NCBI GenBank assembly: GCA_947379895.1
Contig: CANCPA010000015.1
Coordinates: 1 to 38,593, forward strand
Length of the DNA stretch: 38,593 nucleotides
Reading direction: 5' to 3'
From: Chitinophagaceae bacterium
GTDB lineage: Bacteria > Bacteroidota > Bacteroidia > Chitinophagales > Chitinophagaceae
In this document: piece after piece, positions 17,387 through 24,996 of the stretch
Position numbering within the stretch: the stretch's first letter is position 1
Layout: every line of letters starts with the position of its first letter
Translations under genes and position numbers: made by a program
Notes under the pieces: model-generated
Seen by the model: the letters and a program-made list of their open reading frames with translations, nothing else
Told to the model about the DNA's origin: nothing
Database searches by the model: none

Positions 17387-18529
17387 ATGAAGCAAAAAGT
17401 AATAATTATAGGCCCTGCACATCCTCTTAGAGGTGGATTAGCTTCCTTTGATGAACGTTTAGCCCGTCAGTTTCAACTGCAGGGGTTTGATACCACCATC
17501 TATACATTCTCTTTGCAATATCCAGGATTTTTGTTTCCTGGTACAACACAGTATTCTTCCGAACCTAAACCCACCGATATCAATATTAAAGTGCGCATCA
17601 ATTCGGTAAATCCACTCAATTGGTTAAGTGTAGGAATAGAACTGAAAAAATTAAAACCATCATTAATTGTTATTCGATATTGGTTGCCATTTATGGGACC
17701 TTGCTTAGGCACTATTCTTCGTATTGCAAAATTGAATGGGATAACAAAAATTGTCTGTATTGCCGATAATGTTATTCCCCACGAAAAACGTCCCGGAGAT
17801 AAACCATTTACACAATATTGCTTTAAGCCTGTTGATGCTTTTGTTACAATGAGTGAGAAGGTCTTGCAAGATTTAAAATTATTTACCAATAGACCCGCTC
17901 TGCAAATCGTACATCCTTTATATGATAATTTCGGCGAAGCTCTTCCCAAGCAAACGGCTAGAAAACATTTAGGCATAAATGAGGATGAAAATATTATTTT
18001 ATTTTTTGGTTTTATCCGAAAATACAAAGGGCTTGACATGCTTTTGAATGCCATGAAAATTATCAAGGAACGAACGACTTTAGGTCATTTTGTTGGATGC
18101 AAACTATTAGTTGCAGGTGAGTTTTATGAGGATAAAAAACTCTATGACGACTTAATTCAGGAACTAGACATTGCAGATCAATTGATTTTACGCACCGATT
18201 TTATATCCGATAGTGAAGTTCGATATTACTTAAGTGCAGCCGATTTTGTTATTCAACCTTATCGACAGGCAACACAAAGTGGTGTTACTCCTTTGGCTTA
18301 TCATTTCGAAAAGCCAATGTTAGTAACAAATGTAGGTGGACTTCCTTCTTTAGTACCTAAAGGGAAAGTGGGGCTGATTTCAGAGGCAAATGCAAGTGCG
18401 ATTGCAAATAAAATCGAAGAACTTTATCAAATAGGGGAGTCCCATTTTCTGCCTTATTTGCAAGTCGAAAAACTAAAATATAGTTGGAAAGTCTTAGCTG
18501 ATACTGTTATAAAATTAGCAAATATTTAG
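17387..18529 (+). CDS. Glycosyltransferase, GT4-like (GT-B fold)
   Basis: A 380-residue cytoplasmic protein with two Rossmann-like halves. The N-terminal half starts KVIIIGPAHPLRGGLASFDERLA, the Gly-rich acceptor-side loop of GT-B enzymes. The C-terminal half has ILFFGFIRKYKGLDMLLNAM (donor domain, with the Arg/Lys of the G-x-x-x-x-x-K-G loop) and VIQPYRQATQSGVTPLAYHFEKPMLVTNVGGLP in the nucleotide-sugar binding region. The usual E-x7-E motif is replaced by Q-rich QATQSG, so the donor site is atypical. It would transfer a sugar to a glycan or lipid precursor; the substrate cannot be told. No other polysaccharide genes flank it, so it is not in an obvious capsule or O-antigen cluster. Confidence 0.8.
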   Translation: MKQKVIIIGPAHPLRGGLASFDERLARQFQLQGFDTTIYTFSLQYPGFLFPGTTQYSSEPKPTDINIKVRINSVNPLNWLSVGIELKKLKPSLIVIRYWLPFMGPCLGTILRIAKLNGITKIVCIADNVIPHEKRPGDKPFTQYCFKPVDAFVTMSEKVLQDLKLFTNRPALQIVHPLYDNFGEALPKQTARKHLGINEDENIILFFGFIRKYKGLDMLLNAMKIIKERTTLGHFVGCKLLVAGEFYEDKKLYDDLIQELDIADQLILRTDFISDSEVRYYLSAADFVIQPYRQATQSGVTPLAYHFEKPMLVTNVGGLPSLVPKGKVGLISEANASAIANKIEELYQIGESHFLPYLQVEKLKYSWKVLADTVIKLANI

Positions 18530-18550
18530 TTACATGTCAATTGATAATAT

Positions 18551-18587
18551 GTTTAACAAATATGGCAATGTTGTTCTTTTGTTAAAC
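18551..18587 (+). terminator. Possible terminator hairpin after the glycosyltransferase
   Basis: GTTTAACAAA (18551-18560) and TTTGTTAAAC (18578-18587) form a 10-bp perfect inverted repeat with a 17-nt loop, starting 22 bp after the stop. It is AT-rich and lacks a following T-run, so termination is plausible but unproven. Confidence 0.4.
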
Positions 18588-18609
18588 TAATAACCAATCA
18601 TGACTAAGT

Positions 18610-18654
18610 GCAGGATTGTGCAGGATAGTATTACCGTAAAGTCATTTAGATTTG
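18610..18654 (+). promoter_or_regulatory. Promoter with tandem GCAGGAT at the -33 position
   Basis: GCAGGAT occurs at 18610-18616 and 18620-18626 (10-bp phase). It is followed by exactly 20 nt and a perfect -7 box, TAGATTTG, at 18647-18654. The usual -33 TTG is absent; the second GCAGGAT takes its place. The same layout recurs before the T9SS cargo gene at 32768 (32683-32727). It probably drives the large cargo gene at 19006, with a long leader. Confidence 0.55.
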
Positions 18655-19005
18655 CAGCTACTTATTTGAAAATTGTGTGTACTAATTACTTTTTTCTTAA
18701 GATAATATCGATTAATGAATAAACGCTTCACATAAATGCAAAGATTAATCTTAAATATTAAGAATAACTCTCTATATGGAAAAGAGTACTTTCATGTTGT
18801 TCACTTTCATAATAATAACATTGTTATCATTGCAAATTAAATAGCTTACTGTATGAAAAAGGTTTCCCTTATTTTATCAAATTGTTTTAATTCAAGGTAT
18901 AATATATTTTATCGAATTTTGATTGGAGAAATAAATAACAATAAATCATTTTTACCTGCCATATCTAACACGGCTCTTTACACTAATAATAGAAATAATA
19001 GTTTT
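18655..19005 (+). other. Leader or N-terminal extension of the second type B cargo gene
   Basis: Between the promoter and the preferred ATG at 19006 lie about 350 bp. The cargo frame is open from an ATG at 18853, but the 51 residues this adds are polar, contain no signal peptide, and precede a complete one. TTATCATTGCAAA near 18825-18837 is a weak alternative -7-like sequence just before 18853. I treat this stretch as untranslated leader, with the longer start as the alternative. Confidence 0.45.
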
Positions 19006-22000
19006 ATGAAAAATATACAATGTTTGCACAAAACAGTATGGTTGTTGATTGCTAGTTTGTTTTTTACAATTGGTAGCATTTCTGCGCAGATTATCAATGA
19101 AGGTTTTGAAGAACCTGAATGGCAAAGTGCAATCAAAAACCCTAATAACAATAGTTCTAGTAGTGGATCAGTTGTTATAAATGCGCTTACTGCAAACAGT
19201 ATAATGACTTATTATACCTCTCCATCATCAAGTACTCAGACTTATAGTGTATCTGTAACAAGTACAGGTACAGGTACAAAATCAACAGGTACCTCTAAGT
19301 ATACAAGTACATTGACATCTACGGGGCTTAATACTTCACCTAATTCAGGTACATGGTGGTATTCCAAGGGAAATACTTCTAGCGATTCTAAATTACAAAA
19401 AGCACATTCTGTATCTAATTCTTGGCAAATCAGCGCAGGTGGATATGTCATTACTCCTATTATTAATACAGGAATTGCAACAGTAACATTTTGGGTTTCA
19501 CCTGCGGGTAATTTCTTTGTAGGCGCTAATACTGCAACGGCTAATCCAATGGTACAAGGATTTAGTAGTAATTCAACAAATAATGGCTATACTTATGGGG
19601 TGAGTACATATCCTGTTAATGGTACTAATGGAAGCACTAATATGCAATCATTTTCTTATTCTACTTTTTTAACTAAACCTGTAGAACTAGGATTTTTTAA
19701 TGCCTCAGGAAATAGTATTTATATAGATGATATTAATATCTCTTTAAATCAAGGAACGCAAGCAACTGTTACTACAGGAGTTGCATCTTCAATTTCATAC
19801 ACAACAACAACAATTGCAGGTACAATTACGGAAAATACTCCTTCACCAAGTGCTGTGGTTATTTCATCAGGTGTTTGTTATTCTTCTTCTGTGGCGCTAC
19901 CTGATACTACTGTTGGATATACCACGGATGGTTCGATAGGAATAACTTCCGGAACTATTTCAAGTATAATATCAGGACTTACACCAAATACTCATTATTA
20001 TGCTAGGGCTTATGCAATAACTACCGCAGGCATTGTTTATGCAAGTAATGTTACAGAATTTACCACTATTGCATCTGCAAAACCTAGCGTTACTACAGCC
20101 GCTGCAACCAATATTTTATCTAATAAGGCTACTGTTGGTGGAAATATTCCTGATAGCGGTGGACTTGGTATTATACAAAAGGGTGTTTGTTGGAGTACAA
20201 CTTCAGGTGCAGAAACAGCTACGTCAGGATCGAATTTTACAAATGACGGAATTGGAAGTGATGCCTTTCTTAGTTTAATAAAATCTCTAAAGCCATCTAC
20301 CACATACTATGTAATGGCCTATGCGATCAATAGCCTTGGTATAACTTATGGAAATGAAATAAGTTTTACAACTTCTGTTCCAGGGCCAGTTATAACTGCT
20401 TCAACAACTTTATTAAATTTCCCAACAGTATTAGTTAATAGTTCGCCTAAGGTATTGAGTTATTCATTGTCAGGCGCTAACTTGTCTCCAGCGGCTGATA
20501 GTATTAGAGTTACCCCTCCTGAAGGATTTTTAATCTCTACTTCAAGCAATGGTGGATTTATTACTGCTCCTTCTATATTGACTATTCCTTACAGTAGCAA
20601 TACTTTGAGTGCGACTAAGATTTATGTAAAGCCGATTACTTCATTATTTGCAGCTAATAACAGTTACATTCTTCATAGTGGTGGCGGAGCTACTGATGCA
20701 AATAGTGATACCGTCTTTCTTACAGGAAATGTAATTCAGGATTCTAATATATTAACAAATCTTGGAACAGATTTTTGGGTTGGTCATGGTTTAGAAGAGC
20801 ACATGTCTACCAAAAGTGGATATGGTTTACAATTGTACATTGCAACAGGAAAGCAGGCTGCAACAGTTAAAGTATCTATCCCCGGCATCCCATCATTTGC
20901 CCCTCAATATATTACTATTGATACCAATACGGTTCAAATTGTTTCAGGATTCCCAACAGGAGATGCTTCTGACCCTAAGAATGCTAAAAAGCTTCCAGAT
21001 GCTCGTTTGTATTACACTGGTATAAGCAATAGGGCTATTCACGTAGAAGTGACTAATAATGTACCTGTAGCCTTGTTTTTATATGACTATGCTACCAATA
21101 ATTCTGCGGGTGGAAGCATGGTTTTCCCAACAAATACTTGGAACTCATCTTATATAGTTCAAACATATGGTGGCGCTTCTTCAAATCAGGCTCCTCCAAA
21201 TACCTATTTCTTTGTAATGGCAAAAGAAGATAATACTAAAGTATACTTTACACCTACAGTTCCAATTATAGATTCAGCTTCTTCCCCTGTAATTACAGGT
21301 ACTTATGGAGGGTCAACTGCATATCCTGCAGGTGTAAAAGATTCTGTCATTTTAAATAGAGGACAAGTGTTTAATGCACTTGGTATTGTTGATGCGGGAG
21401 GTAAATGGGGAATAAGTGAAGATCTGACGGGAACGACTGTAACAAGTGATTGTGGTCATCCAATTTCTGTTTTTGCTGGTAATAGTCGTACCTTAATTAA
21501 TGCTCCAGGGCTTAATTGTACGCCAACTCAAGGGTCAGATAATTTAATTCAACAAATGTTTCCTAAGGTTGCTTGGGGTACTAAATACTTATCTGTTCCT
21601 ACAAAAACAATGGAATATAATTTATTTAGAATTGGTGTTCAGGATACAACTACAATTGTAACTGTTGATGATAGTATTTTGGATAAATCAACTTTAAATG
21701 TTACAGGATTGTACTATCAAATTGAAGGAAATACTTGTAAGAAAATAGTTAGTAATAAGCCAGTTACTGTTACACAATTTATCTTGCCAGGTAAAGCTTG
21801 CGCTGATGCCTCTGTGGGTAATAACGGAACAGGTGATCCTGAAATGATTCTCTTAAGTCCAGTTCAACAATCAATTAAGAGCACGACTGTTTATACATCC
21901 GATTTTAAAGATGGTAAACCGGGAGGCGCTTACATTAATGTGGTGATTCCGACAAGTGGTGTTGCTAGTTTCAGATTAGATACTGCTCTTGTTCAAATGG

Positions 22001-23688
22001 TAGACACAGGTACTAGTAGTTATGTTTTAGATACAATCTGTAATTGTGCATATGGTTACTCAACACTTATTCCAATGGATAGTGCCTTTAAACCATTCCC
22101 GCAAGATCCAAGTTATTCATGGGCTAAATTCCATGTTAGTTATCCTGCTGTTCATACGCTTTCTTCTGCTGTTGGTTTTAATGCAATTGCCTATGGTGTA
22201 GCAGATGGTGAAAGTTGGGGTTATAACGCAGGTACTACAATTAATGACTTAACTGCAAAGTACAGTACCACTACACCTTATGGTTCTGCACCAAGTGCCA
22301 CAACCTGTAAAGGAAATACAACATGGATTAATATCTCGTTGCCTTATGATACGTCAACAATTAGTAGTATCGAATGGAAATCTGCTAATGATGCAAGTAT
22401 TACTCCTGCTAATCATGATACAAGTGTTAATAAACCTGTTTCAGTTAGTCAATTTGTACAAGGTGGAGCGACATTTCATACGTATCAATCCCCTATAGCA
22501 TACACATTTGATAGTCTAGGAACGTTCAACTTTACGGTTACTGTTTATGGTACTTTCTCAAATGATTGCGGTGGTTCTAAAACATTTAATGTTCCAATGG
22601 TAATTGGTAAAGACGCAACTAATTTTAGTTTTAAACCAATTAGTTGTGGTAGTGATACTATCAAATTTACAGATATTACAAAACCAATGCCCGGAGATAC
22701 AATTACTAAATGGCAGTGGAATTTTAATAATACAGGCACTTTAAATAGCACTAAGGGGGATACATTCTTCGTTTTCCCTTCTTCGGCTAACTATCCCATC
22801 AAACTTCGTGTTATCAATCATATTGGATGTTTCTCTGATAAGGATAGTAGCATAAAAGTTAAAATAGCACCTACTCCTGTTGCTGCATTTGTAGCTCCAG
22901 ATAGTATTTGTATCCCAACAAATTCTGTGAATTTTAGTAACAAAACAACTTCAAGGGTTACTGATAACATTACTTATTCTTGGAATTTTGGTGATGGAAT
23001 TGGAACAAGTACTAATAAAGATCCTAATTATGTTTATTCAATATCACCTTCTACTTCGGCAGGATTTACAGTCAAATTAACCGCTACCTCCTCTGCAGGT
23101 TGTAGTGCTACAGCTAGTCATTTAATTGCTGCGGTTACTCAACCTGTTCATTCTGTAATTTCAAGTATTTCTTCCAATACCACACATTCAATACTAGTAG
23201 GGGAATTATTGAAATTGTCTGATAATGTTGCAAATGGTATTTGGGGTAATACAAATCCAAAGGTAGCTTCATTAGATAGTGTTGCAAACGAGGCTATTGT
23301 GAAAGGATTGACAAAAGGGTTAGATACGATTTTATATATAGTACCTGCAAGGATTTGTAGCTCAGATACAGCTATTTACCCAATTAAGGTGGATGCAAGT
23401 GATGTATTTATGCCAAACTTGTTTACTCCTGATATTTCAGGTCCAAACTCTAGCTTCTATATTAGAGGTAGTACTACGTTGTACAAGGAAGTTGAATTAT
23501 GGGTATTCAGTTCTTGGGGTAATCAAGTCTTCCATACAAAGGGAGGTATTGATGATAGAAATATTGGATGGGATGGTAATTATAATGGTAAGCCACAACC
23601 AAGTGGTGTTTATGCATGGGTTGCTAGGCTTATTGGTGTAAATGGAAATGTTATTACACAAAAAGGTTCCGTCACTTTATTAAGGTAA
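19006..23688 (+). CDS. Large T9SS cargo protein: FN3, IgGFc-binding-like, PKD, type B sorting domain
   Basis: A secreted surface protein of 1560 residues. I chose ATG 19006 because a textbook signal peptide begins there (MKNIQCLHKTVWLLIASLFF, cleaved at SISA-Q); an ATG at 18853 would add 51 residues. Order: Ser/Thr-rich N-terminal region that may form a beta-sandwich (about 30-250); two FN3-like modules (about 250-440; SGLTPNTHYYARAYA and KSLKPSTTYYVMAYA); a linker; an IgGFc-binding-protein-like region (about 585-1070; NLGTDFWVGHG); two PKD modules (about 1213-1380; WQWNFNN and YSWNFGDG); and a CHU_C domain (about 1465-1560; VFMPNLFTPD, then NIGWDGNYNGKPQPSGVYAW). The CHU_C start reads TPDISGPNSSF rather than the usual TPNGDGxND. 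Likely role: adhesion or matrix binding. It has no adjacent PorP gene and must use one elsewhere. Confidence 0.85.
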   Translation: MKNIQCLHKTVWLLIASLFFTIGSISAQIINEGFEEPEWQSAIKNPNNNSSSSGSVVINALTANSIMTYYTSPSSSTQTYSVSVTSTGTGTKSTGTSKYTSTLTSTGLNTSPNSGTWWYSKGNTSSDSKLQKAHSVSNSWQISAGGYVITPIINTGIATVTFWVSPAGNFFVGANTATANPMVQGFSSNSTNNGYTYGVSTYPVNGTNGSTNMQSFSYSTFLTKPVELGFFNASGNSIYIDDINISLNQGTQATVTTGVASSISYTTTTIAGTITENTPSPSAVVISSGVCYSSSVALPDTTVGYTTDGSIGITSGTISSIISGLTPNTHYYARAYAITTAGIVYASNVTEFTTIASAKPSVTTAAATNILSNKATVGGNIPDSGGLGIIQKGVCWSTTSGAETATSGSNFTNDGIGSDAFLSLIKSLKPSTTYYVMAYAINSLGITYGNEISFTTSVPGPVITASTTLLNFPTVLVNSSPKVLSYSLSGANLSPAADSIRVTPPEGFLISTSSNGGFITAPSILTIPYSSNTLSATKIYVKPITSLFAANNSYILHSGGGATDANSDTVFLTGNVIQDSNILTNLGTDFWVGHGLEEHMSTKSGYGLQLYIATGKQAATVKVSIPGIPSFAPQYITIDTNTVQIVSGFPTGDASDPKNAKKLPDARLYYTGISNRAIHVEVTNNVPVALFLYDYATNNSAGGSMVFPTNTWNSSYIVQTYGGASSNQAPPNTYFFVMAKEDNTKVYFTPTVPIIDSASSPVITGTYGGSTAYPAGVKDSVILNRGQVFNALGIVDAGGKWGISEDLTGTTVTSDCGHPISVFAGNSRTLINAPGLNCTPTQGSDNLIQQMFPKVAWGTKYLSVPTKTMEYNLFRIGVQDTTTIVTVDDSILDKSTLNVTGLYYQIEGNTCKKIVSNKPVTVTQFILPGKACADASVGNNGTGDPEMILLSPVQQSIKSTTVYTSDFKDGKPGGAYINVVIPTSGVASFRLDTALVQMVDTGTSSYVLDTICNCAYGYSTLIPMDSAFKPFPQDPSYSWAKFHVSYPAVHTLSSAVGFNAIAYGVADGESWGYNAGTTINDLTAKYSTTTPYGSAPSATTCKGNTTWINISLPYDTSTISSIEWKSANDASITPANHDTSVNKPVSVSQFVQGGATFHTYQSPIAYTFDSLGTFNFTVTVYGTFSNDCGGSKTFNVPMVIGKDATNFSFKPISCGSDTIKFTDITKPMPGDTITKWQWNFNNTGTLNSTKGDTFFVFPSSANYPIKLRVINHIGCFSDKDSSIKVKIAPTPVAAFVAPDSICIPTNSVNFSNKTTSRVTDNITYSWNFGDGIGTSTNKDPNYVYSISPSTSAGFTVKLTATSSAGCSATASHLIAAVTQPVHSVISSISSNTTHSILVGELLKLSDNVANGIWGNTNPKVASLDSVANEAIVKGLTKGLDTILYIVPARICSSDTAIYPIKVDASDVFMPNLFTPDISGPNSSFYIRGSTTLYKEVELWVFSSWGNQVFHTKGGIDDRNIGWDGNYNGKPQPSGVYAWVARLIGVNGNVITQKGSVTLLR

Positions 23689-23705
23689 ACAAAATTGACA
23701 TTAGA

Positions 23706-23763
23706 TAAATGCGAAAGAACAAACTACATATTTTAAAATATTTAGTTTGTTCTTTCGCATTTA
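23706..23763 (+). terminator. Long perfect hairpin terminator after the second cargo gene
   Basis: A 21-bp perfect stem (23706-23726 with 23743-23763; core GCGAAAGAACAAACTA) has a 16-nt loop that is itself mostly the palindrome ATATTTTAAAATAT. It starts 18 bp after the stop codon. There is no clean T-run after it, but the length and position make it a strong 3' end or terminator. Confidence 0.75.
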
Positions 23764-23804
23764 TACTTAATTCGTCTCCCTTCTTTTCATAATTTATTAC
23801 CACT

Positions 23805-23812
23805 TATATTTG
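23805..23812 (+). promoter_or_regulatory. -7 box of yajQ
   Basis: TATATTTG matches TAnnTTTG perfectly, ending 16 bp before the yajQ ATG, so the leader would be about 10 nt. The -33 region has no TTG. Confidence 0.5.
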
Positions 23813-23828
23813 CAAAAAAATTATTGTT

Positions 23829-24320
23829 ATGCCCTCATTTGATATCGCTAGTAAGGTCGACTTACAAACTTTAGACAACGCCATTAATACAGTTAAAAAG
23901 GAAATTGAAAATCGTTTCGACTTCAAGAATAGTCATGTCTTGATAGAGTTAAATAAGAAAGACTTCATCGTTAAGTTAGAAGCCGATAGCGATATGAAGC
24001 TCGAGCAAATTATTGATGTATTAATCAGCAGGAGCATGAAACAAGGCATCGCTGCAAATGCCTTTGACCTTGAAAAAGAGGCTTATCCTAGCGGTAAGAT
24101 AGTAAAGAAAGAAGTCTCTGTACGAAACGGGTTGAAGCAAGATGATGCCAAGAAAGTAGTTAAACTAATTAAAGACAGTGGCATTAAAGTGCAGGCTGCT
24201 ATTATGGATAACATTGTTAGAGTAACAGGAAAGAAAATTGATGATTTGCAAGAAGTAATGGCAAAGTGTAAATCGGCAGGGCTACCTTTTCCATTACAAT
24301 TTGATAATATGAAAAGCTAG
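23829..24320 (+). CDS. yajQ: YajQ-family nucleotide-binding protein
   Basis: A 163-residue cytoplasmic protein of the YajQ/UPF0234 family with two ferredoxin-like halves. It starts MPSFDIASKVDLQTLDNAIN and contains EIENRFDFKNS, the conserved N-terminal signature. Near the end it has VRVTGKKIDDLQEVMAKCK and the conserved LPFPLQFDN tail. The length is standard and the protein looks complete. Relatives in Xanthomonas bind cyclic di-GMP and act with transcription factors, and others bind nucleic acids; which activity applies here is unknown. It has its own promoter at 23805 and is monocistronic, with a tandem-repeat array downstream. Confidence 0.93.
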   Translation: MPSFDIASKVDLQTLDNAINTVKKEIENRFDFKNSHVLIELNKKDFIVKLEADSDMKLEQIIDVLISRSMKQGIAANAFDLEKEAYPSGKIVKKEVSVRNGLKQDDAKKVVKLIKDSGIKVQAAIMDNIVRVTGKKIDDLQEVMAKCKSAGLPFPLQFDNMKS

Positions 24321-24376
24321 TTGTTCGCTTATGTTTTTATTTTAAAAATGATCTATTTATTCTTTTTAATATTCCT

Positions 24377-24403
24377 TTCTTATAGCGGAATTTTCTATAA
24401 GAA
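24377..24403 (+). terminator. Possible 3' hairpin after yajQ
   Basis: TTCTTATAG (24377-24385) pairs perfectly with CTATAAGAA (24395-24403) around a 9-nt loop, 56 bp after the yajQ stop. A T-rich stretch precedes rather than follows it, so this is tentative. Confidence 0.35.
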
Positions 24404-24439
24404 CGAGAGTTTAAGAACTATTTACCTTTTTTAATAGAT

Positions 24440-24817
24440 ATAAATGCAAGTAATGACAATAAAAATGTAAGTATTGGTAACACTTATGTTTTTTATAGAG
24501 AAATAAATACAAGTAATGACAATAAAAATGTAAGTATTGGTAATACTTATGTTTTTTATGGAGAAATAAATACAAGTAATGACAATAAAAATGTAAGTGT
24601 TGGTAATACTTATGTTTTTTATAGAGAAATAAATACAAGTATTGACAATAAAAATGTAAGTGTTGGTAATACTCATGTTTTTATTGGAGAAATAAATATA
24701 AGTATTGACAATAAAAATGTAAGTGTTGGTAATACTTATGTTTTTATTGGAGAAATAAATATAAGTATTGATAATAAAAAGGTAATTGTCGGCAATACTT
24801 ATGTTTATTATGAAAAA
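24440..24817. repeat. Six-unit 63-bp tandem array (minisatellite)
   Basis: Units start at 24440, 24503, 24566, 24629, 24692 and 24755, each exactly 63 bp, with no indels. Neighbouring units differ at 2-5 positions; the last unit is the most diverged (about 9). Most units contain an inverted repeat such as AAGTATT-GGT-AATACTT (24470-24486 type), sometimes with a wobble or single mismatch. The plus frame through 24440 is open from 24401 to the stop at 24869-24871 and reads a 21-residue repeat beginning INTSNDNKNVSIGNT. It has no ATG, GTG or TTG start ahead of the repeats, so I do not call it a gene. The array fills most of the 676-bp gap between yajQ and guaA; I see no gene in the rest of that gap (24321-24996). 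Confidence 0.9.
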
Positions 24818-24984
24818 ACAAGACAAAGGTTACCAATAAAGAGGGGCTTGCTAGTGATAGTCGTCTTTTAATGGCAGATTATTCTTTTTTTAGTGATTTA
24901 AGTTTATAATTCCATTATTTAATCCCTAATCACAATTTGCAAACTCTTATCCTATAATTACTCGCTCACATCTTATATTTCTTT

Positions 24985-24992
24985 TACATTTG
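24985..24992 (+). promoter_or_regulatory. -7 box of guaA, leaderless arrangement
   Basis: TACATTTG is a perfect TAnnTTTG match and ends only 4 nt before the ATG at 24997. Transcription would begin at or next to the start codon, so a leaderless mRNA is expected. Confidence 0.55.
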
Positions 24993-24996
24993 CAAC

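Noticed and set aside
17500-18066. 188-codon minus-strand frame inside the glycosyltransferase gene
   Set aside because: Fully antisense to a well-supported GT gene, without family motifs; a composition shadow.
24440-24817. CRISPR array
   Set aside because: Units are contiguous 63-bp near-identical repeats with no unique spacers, and there are no cas genes.
24431-24826. 131-codon minus-strand frame through the 63-bp array, rich in I, F, Y and N
   Set aside because: It starts at TTG, is only the reverse of the tandem repeat, has no domain and no promoter. It is open because the unit length is a multiple of three.
24401-24871. Plus-strand gene for a 21-residue repeat protein
   Set aside because: The frame is open but has no usable start codon before or at the repeats, and unit differences are mostly non-synonymous. 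Kept as a finding, not called as a gene.
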